DNA of 64,000 nucleotides from CAVQFD01 sp963724695 (GTDB lineage: Bacteria; Acidobacteriota; Vicinamibacteria; Vicinamibacterales; CAVVIG01): positions 124,001 to 188,000 of the forward strand of contig CAVRVW010000001.1 of NCBI GenBank assembly GCA_963724695.1, read 5' to 3'. The notes below the pieces were generated by a model, which was not told the origin of the DNA, did not search any database, and was given only the letters and a program-made list of their open reading frames with translations. Both the position numbers and the translations under genes were made by a program. Positions within the stretch are counted from its first letter, which is position 1; every line of letters starts with the position of its first letter. Below are positions 50,049 through 59,192 of the stretch, piece by piece.

Positions 50049-51224
50049 TCAGGCGTTTCCTTCCGTTCGCACTGCCTGAAGAACGGCGGCCAGCCGTGAT
50101 ACGTGTGCATCGACCGACATCTCGCATGCGCGCTTCGATGCGCCGGCCCCCAAAGCGTCAAGGCGTTCAGGGTCCGACAGCAGCGCCGCCAATCGATCTC
50201 CAAAAGTCGATGCCGATGCGGGCGTCGGGACCAGCACGCCATTCACGTCGTGGTGAAGCCACTCGCTGATGCCGCCGGTGTCGGTGGCGATCGCCGGCAC
50301 GCCGAGGGCGGCGGCTTCGAGCCCTACCAGACCGAACGGCTCGGGCCACACGCTCGAGATGGCGAGGATCGACGCGTCCGCCACGTGAGGCCATCGTGCC
50401 GCGCCAGCCAGCCAGCCGGTGAAAGTGGCACGGACACCCAGCCGGTGCGCCAGCGCTTCCCACTCGTGCCGTTGCGGACCATCGCCGACCATCGTGAGCT
50501 CGACGGGGCGCCCGAGCCGGGACGATGCGCGCGCGACCGCTCGCACGAGAAGGTCGCCGCCCTTGAGGGCGGTCATGCGCCCGAGAAAGACCACGCGGGG
50601 TTCCGCAGGCGATCGCCTGCGCTCCCGCTCGACGGTCCGAGTGGGAAAGAGCGGGTTGGTATGAAGGCGCGACACGGGCGCGCCGTTGTTCTCGTACTCG
50701 CGACGCATGTGGCCGCTGGCCACGACGATGGCGGCATAGCGGGCGAGGAGATCGCGCTGGGACACGCTCCAGCGGAAGTCGCGGACCATCGCGGCGGGGT
50801 TGAGCCGGCCGCATCGCCTCGGCAGGTAGAGTGCGGCACAGGCAATGCCGAACGTCCGATCGCAGGAGACCGGCGTTGGAAACGCGTGCATCTTGAGCCC
50901 GCCGACGCAGGTGCCGAAGTAGCCGTGCATGAACTTGACGACCGGGGCCACGGTCATCAAGCCGGCGTCGACGGAAAGGTCGCGCATGTTGTGCGAGTAG
51001 CAGACGTCCGGCTGCCAGCGACGAATCGGCTCCAGGTCGCGGGCAAGGGTCGCACCGCCGACATGGAAGCGGACACGGGACGACACTGCCGCACTGCGAG
51101 CGGCGTTTTCCGAGACGAGAGCGATCTCGTGTCCGATCGCTTCGAGAGGTGTGAGCACGGAGTCGAGATAGGCCTGCACGCCACCGGCATCGTTCGCTCC
51201 GTCGTTGGCGACGAGAATGCGCAT
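50049..51224 (-). CDS. GT4 glycosyltransferase
   Basis: A 391-residue GT-B enzyme that begins MRILVANDGANDAGGVQAYLDSV at ATG 51224, which shares bases with the upstream stop (TGATG). The signature SSVWPEPFGLVGLEAAALGVPAIATDTGG is at the C-domain. A Cys-rich middle segment (MHGYFGTCVGGLKMHAFPTPVSCDRTFGIACAALYLPRRCG) is unusual but seen in some EPS GT4s; its Cys could bind metal. Confidence 0.85.
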   Translation of the reverse strand: MRILVANDGANDAGGVQAYLDSVLTPLEAIGHEIALVSENAARSAAVSSRVRFHVGGATLARDLEPIRRWQPDVCYSHNMRDLSVDAGLMTVAPVVKFMHGYFGTCVGGLKMHAFPTPVSCDRTFGIACAALYLPRRCGRLNPAAMVRDFRWSVSQRDLLARYAAIVVASGHMRREYENNGAPVSRLHTNPLFPTRTVERERRRSPAEPRVVFLGRMTALKGGDLLVRAVARASSRLGRPVELTMVGDGPQRHEWEALAHRLGVRATFTGWLAGAARWPHVADASILAISSVWPEPFGLVGLEAAALGVPAIATDTGGISEWLHHDVNGVLVPTPASASTFGDRLAALLSDPERLDALGAGASKRACEMSVDAHVSRLAAVLQAVRTEGNA

Positions 51225-52091
51225 CAGGCGCCTGCGGCGTGCGTCAGCCGGACCGCGACACCCTCGACGGACCAGGGGTCCTCGCCCGAGGTCAGCGGGG
51301 CCAGCTGGAGGTTCTGTGCGGCGAGTTCCGCCTCGAAATCGCTGGCGGCTCAGGTTCAGCGCGGGCCAGATCGACGGGTGCAGCTCGACGAATAGAGCAA
51401 GCGACGCTCCGCGGGACCGAATCGTGTCGCGCGCACCGCGAAGCACGGCAAGCTCCCACCCTTCGACATCGATCTTGATGAAGTCGGGTTCAATCCCTTC
51501 GCGGGCACAGAACCGGTCGATGGTCGCGGACCTCACCTGGCGCATCTCTCCGGTCTCGCCGGGCGCGGCGAGGCGGCTTTCTCCAGATGTTCCCGACAGC
51601 ATGAGCGGCGCACCGGCCTCCCGATCGGAGATCGCGATCGCGAGCGGCCGTACCACGTCGTCGAGGTGGTTCAGGTGAATGTGACGCGACAGGGCCGCGT
51701 GCACCTCGGGCGCGGGCTCGAATGCGAACACCCGACCTGTCGGGCCGACCCACTGCCCGAGCAGCAGCGCGTACGCCCCGACATTCGCCCCGATGTCGAG
51801 CGCGACGTGTCCGGGCCTCACGACGTCCCGGAACGCCCGGTACTCGGTCGGGTTCCAGGAGATGTGGCGGAACTCCGGCAGCGCGCGAAGGTGCTCGCCC
51901 CCGGGCAGCGTGCACGGCAGACCACGACCGCCACTCTGGACCATCAGCGCGCGGTGGTACAAGCGCTTCAGCCACCGCCGCAGGCCGGGCGCCAGTGGCA
52001 GCCCGCGGAAGCCTTCGCCAACGGTCTCCACGATCGGCTTCTCGCGAAACCGCGAGGAGGGCGCGGTGGGCAAAGTCTCGCGAACGGTCAT
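51224..52091 (-). CDS. FkbM-family methyltransferase, frameshifted at the end
   Basis: The domain shows VALDIGANVGAYALLLG (motif I), VFAFEPAPEVHAALSRHIHLN and IDFIKIDVEGWELAVLRGA, as in FkbM O-methyltransferases. The frame shifts near 51345; the correct end (SDFEAELAAQNLQLAPLTSG...) closes with a TGA that overlaps the start of the GT4 gene. It probably methylates a hydroxyl in the repeat unit. A second FkbM is at 59193-60149. Confidence 0.82.
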
Positions 52092-52981
52092 GCCCGGTCT
52101 GCCCTCAGCGGCGCCGCGGACGCAGCCACCCGCCGTGCGGCCTGCCGCCAGGCGCCGGTGTTCATCCGCCGCCACCAGACGCGACGTTGCCGTTGCGCAT
52201 CGCGGCGGATGATCGCGTCCCAGCGTGAGTGAAACAGGCGGCCGTTCTTCAGAACCCGCGCCTTGTACTCTGCGGACAGCACGCCGACCGTGGTGCTGCC
52301 CAGGTGATAGTACGCGCCGTCCCGCTCGTATCCGTGGGTCGCGCTCCGCCACCCTCCATCGCGAATCCGGAACGCGAGGTCGGCCTCGTCCCATTCCGTC
52401 GGCACGAAGCGTTCGTCGAGCAGGCCCACCCGATCGAGACAGGCGCGCCTGACGACCCATGGCCGGATGACGGCATCCACCTCCTGCAGCCGCAGCCAAT
52501 TGAACGGGCGCGGGCCGATGGTGCTCTCCAGGCGCCGCCAGTCGACGAGGTCGTCCCAGGTGTTGATTGGATCGTCGACGGGATGGCAGTTGAGCCCGCG
52601 GCTGAGCGACAGCAGACCGATGTCCGGATACGCGGCAAACGTGGCGACGAGCTCAGGAACGAGCCAGCGGCAGCGCAGGAACATGTCGTCCTGCCACGCC
52701 ATGATCAGCCCGCCTCGGGCCTCGGCAAGGCCGCGATTGGTGCACCGGAGTTCGTGCATGTCCGATTCGTGGAACCAGCGGAGGTGACGCTGTCCCCACG
52801 CCGTGGCGGAGAGCTCGGCAAGCAGGGCCGGCGTCCGATCGCGGCAGCCGTCCTCGATGACGATGAGCTCGATCGGCTGCTGGCCGGCCATGACGCGCCA
52901 GCTGGTCAGGCACTCCTCCAGCACGTCGGCGTTGTTGAACGTCGGGATCACCACGGAGATCACGGGGGCCACGGCGGTCAC
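52088..52981 (-). CDS. GT2 glycosyltransferase
   Basis: A 297-residue GT-A enzyme that starts at GTG 52981 within the overlap GTGA of the upstream stop. It has VVIPTFNNADVLEECL, LIVIEDGCRDRT (DXD-like acid pair EDG) and LIMAWQDDMFLRCRW. A basic C-terminal tail follows. It is unbroken. Confidence 0.85.
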   Translation of the reverse strand: MTAVAPVISVVIPTFNNADVLEECLTSWRVMAGQQPIELIVIEDGCRDRTPALLAELSATAWGQRHLRWFHESDMHELRCTNRGLAEARGGLIMAWQDDMFLRCRWLVPELVATFAAYPDIGLLSLSRGLNCHPVDDPINTWDDLVDWRRLESTIGPRPFNWLRLQEVDAVIRPWVVRRACLDRVGLLDERFVPTEWDEADLAFRIRDGGWRSATHGYERDGAYYHLGSTTVGVLSAEYKARVLKNGRLFHSRWDAIIRRDAQRQRRVWWRRMNTGAWRQAARRVAASAAPLRADRA

Positions 52982-54132
52982 GTTCCCGATCTCAGCGTGG
53001 CGATCGTGTGCGGCAGAGCGAACTGATCGCGGTAGAGCGCTCGCGCATGCTCGGCGAGCCGGGCGCGGCGCTCGGGATTGGTCGCCAGCGCCGCGGTGGC
53101 CTCGGCGAGGCCCGCAGCGTCGGCCACGGGGACGAGCACTGCCGCGCCGCTCGTGGCCCACACATCTTCGGTGAGCGGCCCCGACGTCGTGACCACCGGA
53201 CGGGCATGCGAAAGCGCCGCCATGGCGCTCGTGCGCCGGCTGCTGATCCCGTCCGGATAGGGCTGCAGCATGACGTCGCACGCGCTCACGTGTCGCGACA
53301 CGTCGTCAGGAAACAGAGCGCCCGCCCCATGCAACCGCCCAGCAAGGACCGGGAAGCTGGCCGTGAGCTCGGCGGCAACGGCCTCGCTGTCGCGGCCAAG
53401 CAGCAGAAGCCGGCAGTCGCAGCGTGCGGCCAGCGCAGGAATGCAACCGGCGAGGAGCGACCGCATGTGCCGGCCGTAGGTCCCGAAGTGGCCCACAAGG
53501 GCATGCCCGTTCCCGTAACGGGCGTGAATGGCCGCCGACGCGCGGTCGTCGAGGACAAGCGGGATGCCGCTCGGGACCGGCAGCCACGCCACCGGTGTCC
53601 TGGCCGGTGTGACCGACTCGACGCCGGGCCGCCAGGCGGGAATCGAGACGAAGGCACGCTGCGCGGCGCCCCCCACGAGCCTGGCCATGAGCCTGTGTGT
53701 ACCGGCCAGCAGGTTCAACCGGACCGGCGCATCTCGATCGAAGGGAAACGCCACTTCGTGGAACATCACCCAGACCGCCTCCTGGCCCCGGCCCCGCGAT
53801 CGCAGCCAGAGACAGAACCCCAGGTTGGCGGCTTTCCAGCCAAAGGCATGCGGGACGTACTGGACCAGCAGCCTTCGCGGCTCAGTCGATCGCAGCTCGC
53901 GCGACAGGATGTACAAGGATCGTGGCCCGAACCGATCCGGCAGCCACCGAACCGTGACTCTCGCTTCGTCGCTCCCTGCCTGCCCTGCCTGCCCGCCTTG
54001 AGCGGAGTCGAAGGGCGCCCACACGGTCACGTCGTCGCCAGCGGCCGACAGGCCGTGCGCCACCATCCGCGTGTAGTCGCTGACGCCGCCCGGCTGGGGC
54101 GGATATTCGCCGGTAAGGATGTGCCACTTCAT
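52978..54132 (-). CDS. GT4 glycosyltransferase with inserted repeat
   Basis: Begins MKWHILTGEYPPQPGGVSDYTRMVAHGLSAAG at ATG 54132 (ATGA overlap). A short Gly/Gln/Ala stretch (FDSAQGGQAGQAGSDEAR, about residues 42-59) is coded by a dispersed-repeat-like DNA segment and is not part of the fold. The C-domain carries LQPYPDGISSRRTSAMAALSHARPVV in place of the usual EX7E, a variant found in some EPS enzymes. The chain is otherwise complete at 384 residues. Confidence 0.82.
   Translation of the reverse strand: MKWHILTGEYPPQPGGVSDYTRMVAHGLSAAGDDVTVWAPFDSAQGGQAGQAGSDEARVTVRWLPDRFGPRSLYILSRELRSTEPRRLLVQYVPHAFGWKAANLGFCLWLRSRGRGQEAVWVMFHEVAFPFDRDAPVRLNLLAGTHRLMARLVGGAAQRAFVSIPAWRPGVESVTPARTPVAWLPVPSGIPLVLDDRASAAIHARYGNGHALVGHFGTYGRHMRSLLAGCIPALAARCDCRLLLLGRDSEAVAAELTASFPVLAGRLHGAGALFPDDVSRHVSACDVMLQPYPDGISSRRTSAMAALSHARPVVTTSGPLTEDVWATSGAAVLVPVADAAGLAEATAALATNPERRARLAEHARALYRDQFALPHTIATLRSGT
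53971..54014 (-). repeat. dispersed repeat-like segment inside a glycosyltransferase gene
   Basis: On the - strand the DNA reads CCCTTCGACTCCGCTCAAGG followed by tandem GGCAGGCAG units. The CTTCGACTCCGCTCA core is known to me as a recurring intergenic repeat in several environmental bacteria. Its length preserves the reading frame, so the host gene tolerates it as an exposed loop. Confidence 0.45.
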
Positions 54133-55673
54133 CCGAGCGACGCGTTCGAAGGCGAGGGCACCAGGCGCAGCCGCATGAGCCAGCCGCCAAGCCGGGCGCC
54201 GAGAGGCAGCCCGACGTAGAGCGGCCGCATCTGCCAGACGTAGCACACGGCGATCAGCGCCGTAAGGCCTGCAGTCGGGACGACACCGAGCCACCGGTGG
54301 AGGATGCTCACGCCGCCCGCGGCCAAGACGCACGCCGCTGCACGTCTCACCCACGGCAGGAGGAGCTCCCGGGCAAGCAGGGCTCCGTCGAGGCCGGTTG
54401 GCGGCCAGAGAAGCTTCAGGGCCAGGGGCAACCCCGTGGCGGCGGACGCCAGCAGTCCCGCTGCCGCAATCCCGTCCAGGCCCCACGCGCGGCCCATCGC
54501 CAGCGCCAGCACCGTCTGCACCATTCCGTTGACCAGCACGACCACGCCGACGCGGAATCGGTTTCCGAGGACGGAAGCCGTCGCGATCAGCCCGTGCACG
54601 ATCGAGGAGACCAGAATGCTCGCGGCAAGGAGCGCGCTCAGCCCCACCCCGCCGAAGAGGTCGGGGCCGACCCACGCGCGGACGAATGCTGGGTTGAAGG
54701 CCAGGATGACGCACGCCGCTCCGCCGGCGATGAGCGCGTGAAGCCGCAGCATCATCACCACGACGCCGCGGAGACGATCTTGAGCGTGGCGCTCGCCGAA
54801 CAACTGCGCGAGGCCGACCAGGCCGCTGTCGGGCAGCACCCAGGACAGCTGGGTGCTCATCGTCGCCAGCTTGGCGGTGCAGCTGTAGATCGGCACGAGC
54901 TCCGGTCGACCGATGAATGTGATCACGACCGCGTTCGACGCGCTGATCACATGCCATCCGAGTGCGCCGAACCAGACGCCCAGGCCGTTGCCCATGAGCC
55001 GCGAGAGCTCAGCGCGTGAGGGCAACGACCAACCGGTCATCAGATCGGGCGCAAGGCTGAACGTCCTGAGCGACGCCAGGATCAGGATGAAGAGGGTCGG
55101 CACGGTCGGCCCGATCGCCAGGGCGAGCAGGCCATCGCCCCGAAGCAGCAGCGCCAGCGTCAACGCGAAGGCCAGCGCGGACTGAAGCATCGTCAGCACG
55201 CCGTTGAAGATCACGTCCTGCAGACCGCCCAGCACGGCGCGGAAGACCCGGAGCGGGTACGAGACCGCGGTCAGCGCCACCAGCACGGCCAGAGGGGTGC
55301 CAAGGAGCGCTCGATCGTCGGCGCTCAGGCGGAGGACTGACGGCAGCACCGTCCAGAGGAGGAGCGCGACGGCCGCGTAGCCTATCGCGACCATCGTCGC
55401 CACGATGACGCCGTGGCCCACCAGCCTCCGCATGGCCGCACGGTCCTGCCGGCCGTCGGACTCGGCGAGCATCCACGGCAGGACGCCCAGCACGCCCAGG
55501 TCCACCATGGCGGCGTAGCCGATGAGCTCACCGCTCGCCAGCCACAGCCCCCAGGAGCGCGTGCCCAGCGCGCGCAGCGTCAGCGGCACGAGCACCAGGC
55601 CGGACGCGATGGCGAACCCGTAGTGCGCGTACGCGAAGCCGGCAGTCCACGCGGCCTTGCGGACGCGGCTCAT
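54129..55673 (-). CDS. Wzx-type polysaccharide flippase
   Basis: A 514-residue membrane protein with about 14 helices of the MATE-like Wzx/oligosaccharide flippase family (FAYAHYGFAIASGLVLVPLTLRALGTRSWGLWL at the N-terminus, a conserved early loop). It moves lipid-linked repeats to the periplasmic face. It overlaps the GT4 and the zinc-ribbon methyltransferase genes by four bases each. Confidence 0.88.
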   Translation of the reverse strand: MSRVRKAAWTAGFAYAHYGFAIASGLVLVPLTLRALGTRSWGLWLASGELIGYAAMVDLGVLGVLPWMLAESDGRQDRAAMRRLVGHGVIVATMVAIGYAAVALLLWTVLPSVLRLSADDRALLGTPLAVLVALTAVSYPLRVFRAVLGGLQDVIFNGVLTMLQSALAFALTLALLLRGDGLLALAIGPTVPTLFILILASLRTFSLAPDLMTGWSLPSRAELSRLMGNGLGVWFGALGWHVISASNAVVITFIGRPELVPIYSCTAKLATMSTQLSWVLPDSGLVGLAQLFGERHAQDRLRGVVVMMLRLHALIAGGAACVILAFNPAFVRAWVGPDLFGGVGLSALLAASILVSSIVHGLIATASVLGNRFRVGVVVLVNGMVQTVLALAMGRAWGLDGIAAAGLLASAATGLPLALKLLWPPTGLDGALLARELLLPWVRRAAACVLAAGGVSILHRWLGVVPTAGLTALIAVCYVWQMRPLYVGLPLGARLGGWLMRLRLVPSPSNASLG

Positions 55674-56608
55674 GAACGGGGCCTCCTGGCGTATGCCTGG
55701 AGATTCAAGGCGAGCGGGGTGTGCACGGCTCCGGGCATCGACGCTGCGGCATACACCGCGAGACGCAGCGCGTTGGACGCCGCCCGACGGAGGCGGCGTC
55801 CCCCCTCGAGCGGCAGGAGCTCCGGCGCGCCCGTCCCCACGCGCACTTCGGAAAAACCCGCGCGGGTCAGCGCCATCGCCAGCGACGTCGGCGAGAAGTG
55901 GTTGACGTGCACCAGATTGCCGGCGAGTGAGACTTCGTGCGACGAACAGATCGCGCCGAGGGTGCGCTCCTTGTGCCACTGCCCGGACCCGCAGGGCACC
56001 TTGACCGCCACGATACCCCCTGGTTCCACGAGCGATGCCACTGTCTTCAGGAGCCGTACCGGGTGAGGGATGTGTTCGAGCACGTCGGTCAGCGTCACGG
56101 CCGTGTACCGCCGACCCTCGGCGCCAAGCGTGTGCGCATTGACCCGGTGCACGCGCGCGCCCGTTCGGCGCGCGGCGCACGCCGCCGTCGCCGGATTGAG
56201 CTCGATGCCTTCAACCGTCCATCCGCGCGACTGTGCGAGCGACATGAACCGTCCGGCGTGCGCACCGACATCGAGCAGTCGGCGGGCATCGGCGGGCACA
56301 TCGCGTTCGATCGTCCGAAGGATCGTACGAAAGATGAAGTCCTTCTGGTTGGCCTCGAACTCGCGCTCGACCCACTCGGCCGACCAGCGCTGGTCGTACA
56401 TCCGATCGAAGAAGTCGGGGAGCGTCGGCAGACACTCGGGCTGGCCGAATCCGCAGTGCGCGCAGCGAGCCAGCCACCCCGTCCGCCCTGTGTAGCCATC
56501 GAGCTCGGGATCCTGATCCGCGTACTCATGAAAGTCGAATCGGTACTCGTGGTACCTGGAAAAGTCGCGAGCGCCGCACACCCAGCACTCGCCCTCCGGC
56601 TCGAACAT
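55670..56608 (-). CDS. methyltransferase with N-terminal zinc ribbon
   Basis: A 312-residue protein. The first ~50 residues bind zinc through two CxxC pairs (CWVCG, CAHCG). The rest is a SAM-dependent methyltransferase (LLDVGAHAGRFMSLAQSRGW, AVTLTDVLEHIPHPVRLL). This domain order is typical of sugar C- or O-methyltransferases in EPS and antibiotic sugar pathways. I chose the ATG at 56608, which shares its last base with the upstream stop. Confidence 0.82.
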   Translation of the reverse strand: MFEPEGECWVCGARDFSRYHEYRFDFHEYADQDPELDGYTGRTGWLARCAHCGFGQPECLPTLPDFFDRMYDQRWSAEWVEREFEANQKDFIFRTILRTIERDVPADARRLLDVGAHAGRFMSLAQSRGWTVEGIELNPATAACAARRTGARVHRVNAHTLGAEGRRYTAVTLTDVLEHIPHPVRLLKTVASLVEPGGIVAVKVPCGSGQWHKERTLGAICSSHEVSLAGNLVHVNHFSPTSLAMALTRAGFSEVRVGTGAPELLPLEGGRRLRRAASNALRLAVYAAASMPGAVHTPLALNLQAYARRPRS

Positions 56609-57753
56609 CACGCGGGCGCCCGTTCGACGACGTCGACAATCTCCGCCGCCATGGTGCTCCACGTCCGCGCGCGCAACTGCGACGACAACGGCGCCAGACG
56701 CTCGCGCCAGCACTCGAGGCCCCGACGCCATGTCTGCAATCGCTCCGAGATTTCGCCGGCATCTTCGGGGTCGTCGACGAGCAGGTCCGACAAGGCGGAG
56801 GGATACAGTTCCGCCACGCCCGCCGACCGGCTGACGATCGCCGGTACGCCCCGGCAGATCGCTTCGTGGACCGCCAGGCCGTACGCCTCGTATCGCGCCG
56901 GGTGGACGAGCGCATCGACCGCTGCCAGCACCTGCGGCACGTCCTCCCGGAACCCCAGGAACCGCACTCTGTCGGCGAGGCCTGCCGCCAGAACACGCTG
57001 CCGCCAGGCCGGCAGCTCGGCGCCCGCTCCCACGACAATGAGGTCCGCATCCCAGGCGCTGTCACGACACCGGTCCGCCCACGCCGCGATCACCGAGTCG
57101 AACGCCTTGCGCCGATCGCCCAGGGCGCCGACAAACCCGACGAGCGGCCGATCCACTGACGCGCCCAGCGCCTGCCTCGCTGCTGAACGCTCGGCGGGAG
57201 TGGGCAGCGCGAACAGGGTGGAGTCGGTGCCGTAGTAGACGACGCGCGTGCGGTCGGGAGCGACGCCCATACGCTCGACGACATCAGCCTGCGTACGGCG
57301 GCTGTTACAGATCACCACGGTGGCGCGGTCAAGGGCCTCCCGCTCGGCGCGCCGATCGCGGCGATCGGCGAGCGTTCCCTTTGCGCGCCGAATGAGCGAA
57401 CCCGATGCCACGGGATCGTGGGCCGCGTGCAGGTAGTGCACCCAGTTGGCTGCGGCGACCGCGCAATTGCCGCCGTTGACCACGGCGCGTGGGCCGTCCG
57501 CCTGCAGCTGCCGCCACACCCGCCGGCCGGTCGAGGCCAGCATGGGGCTGCCGAGCAGGTGACGGCCGAACGGCCGTCGGACGAGATGCAACGAGACGGT
57601 CGGCCGCGACGCGACATCAGGCCACGCACGATGGGTCACGACGTGCACGTTTCGCCCGCTCGACGCGAGATACAAGGCCAGCGCGTGGTTCGCCCGGTCC
57701 ATGCCGCCGAGGGGCGTGAAGTCGCCCGCGACCAGGAGCCAGGGATGGGCCAT
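56608..57753 (-). CDS. GT4 glycosyltransferase
   Basis: A 381-residue GT-B enzyme (MAHPWLLVAGDFTPLGGMDRANHAL...) with DRPLVGFVGALGDRRKAFD and VHPARYEAYGLAVHEAICRGVPAIVSRSAG as donor-site motif, including the EX7E acids. Coupled to both neighbours by overlap. Confidence 0.85.
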   Translation of the reverse strand: MAHPWLLVAGDFTPLGGMDRANHALALYLASSGRNVHVVTHRAWPDVASRPTVSLHLVRRPFGRHLLGSPMLASTGRRVWRQLQADGPRAVVNGGNCAVAAANWVHYLHAAHDPVASGSLIRRAKGTLADRRDRRAEREALDRATVVICNSRRTQADVVERMGVAPDRTRVVYYGTDSTLFALPTPAERSAARQALGASVDRPLVGFVGALGDRRKAFDSVIAAWADRCRDSAWDADLIVVGAGAELPAWRQRVLAAGLADRVRFLGFREDVPQVLAAVDALVHPARYEAYGLAVHEAICRGVPAIVSRSAGVAELYPSALSDLLVDDPEDAGEISERLQTWRRGLECWRERLAPLSSQLRARTWSTMAAEIVDVVERAPA

Positions 57754-59186
57754 CAGTCCTGAGGAAGTCGGCTCATCATTGCGCCATGCAGCACGCCCTC
57801 GAGAAACCAGAACTGCATCCCCACCTGGGTGGCGAACGGCACGAAGCTGAACACCAGCGCGAGCGTGCCGATGTTGGCGGCTGACACGGCCGCGGTCCAG
57901 TACCAATCGTCGGTGCGCCTCAACAGCCGGAACAGCCGCCATTGGTAGAGGACGGTTGCGATGAGCGCCCCGAAATACAAGAAGAGGAGCGGCCATCCCC
58001 CGTCGAGAATCCACGCGTTCGGCTGGACTTCGGCCCACAGCGCCGACGAGTCGAGGTGGCTGGGGTCGCCGAAGTAGTTGCGCATCATCCCCCAGCGCGC
58101 GAGGCCCGCTCCGAAGGGGTACTCGACCACCAGGGTCGTGAAGCCCTGCTCGATCTGCTGCCCGCGGCTGGCGTAGTAGAGGCGCGTCGGATCCTCGCCG
58201 AGGAGGGTCCCGAAGCGGTCGGCAATCGACCGTCCGCCCAGAGAAGTGGAAATCACCAGACCCACGATGACCAATCCGACGCCCAGCGACGAGAATTCCG
58301 CAAACCGCCGTCGGTCGCCCCTGAGAAGCAACAACACCGCGTAGACGGCCATCATGCCGACTGTGATGACCATGTTGGCGCGCACGTAGCTGAGATAGAT
58401 CGCCGACACACCCGCGAGCGACAGCATGAGGGCGAGGCCGCGCTTCCACCAGGCGAACGGCTGCAGCGCGAAGATGAGCCCGAGGAGCGCCGCAATCGTG
58501 CCTGCGCCGCACACCGCGCCTGGCGTGTCGAACAGACCAGGCGGGCGGATGATGCGGCGGCCGTCGTTGCCGATGTAGGTCGCCACCTGCATCGCGGTGG
58601 GGTTCGACGTGATGAGGCTCGACAGCTCGCGGGGCATCCAGCGGTCCGGGTCGTACACCTGAAGCACGCCCACGACCGAGTTCACGCCGTTGCAGACGAG
58701 CAGGATGGCGAGGATGCGCACGAGCTGACGCGGGCGATCGACGTAGCCAGGCGCCCAGAACAACGGACAGAAGATCGCCAGGTAGAGCCCGGTCTGCCCC
58801 ACGCCCGCCGTCATGCTGTTGGTCAGCGGATGCAGGATCATCAGCGACAGGCAGAGCAGCACCCAGAAGAGCCAGGCGTCTGCCGGGTGGCGCTTCCGCC
58901 GTTTGTCGCCGGTCACCCACCACACCCAGAATCCGAGCAGCGCGAGGGCATACACGCCGATGCGGATGGGGGCACGGAACGCCTGCATGCCCGGCAGGTA
59001 CAACAGCCCTGGAATCACGGTCTGCGCCACGGCGAACCACTCGAGCGGACCCGTCGGCCACAGGCTTTCGTCGTCGAGCGACGGCACAAACTCGCGACGG
59101 TCCTCGGCCCTCGAGGGCTCCTCGGGGACAGCGTGCGTCCCGGCCGGGGTCACCCAGTCGCGAGGGTGGTGGGGTGCTGGTCTCAT
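57753..59186 (-). CDS. O-antigen ligase/Wzy-like membrane polymerase
   Basis: A 477-residue membrane protein with about eleven helices and a large periplasmic loop between AFWWK-type helices and FGAGLARWGMMRNYFGDPSHLDS. The Wzy_C-family pattern LSYVRANMVITVGMMAVYAVLLLLRGDRRR is present. It is the likely polymerase of the repeat unit flipped by the Wzx gene three genes downstream. The first ~45 residues are soluble and poorly conserved. Confidence 0.78.
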   Translation of the reverse strand: MRPAPHHPRDWVTPAGTHAVPEEPSRAEDRREFVPSLDDESLWPTGPLEWFAVAQTVIPGLLYLPGMQAFRAPIRIGVYALALLGFWVWWVTGDKRRKRHPADAWLFWVLLCLSLMILHPLTNSMTAGVGQTGLYLAIFCPLFWAPGYVDRPRQLVRILAILLVCNGVNSVVGVLQVYDPDRWMPRELSSLITSNPTAMQVATYIGNDGRRIIRPPGLFDTPGAVCGAGTIAALLGLIFALQPFAWWKRGLALMLSLAGVSAIYLSYVRANMVITVGMMAVYAVLLLLRGDRRRFAEFSSLGVGLVIVGLVISTSLGGRSIADRFGTLLGEDPTRLYYASRGQQIEQGFTTLVVEYPFGAGLARWGMMRNYFGDPSHLDSSALWAEVQPNAWILDGGWPLLFLYFGALIATVLYQWRLFRLLRRTDDWYWTAAVSAANIGTLALVFSFVPFATQVGMQFWFLEGVLHGAMMSRLPQD

Positions 59187-59192
59187 ATTGGT

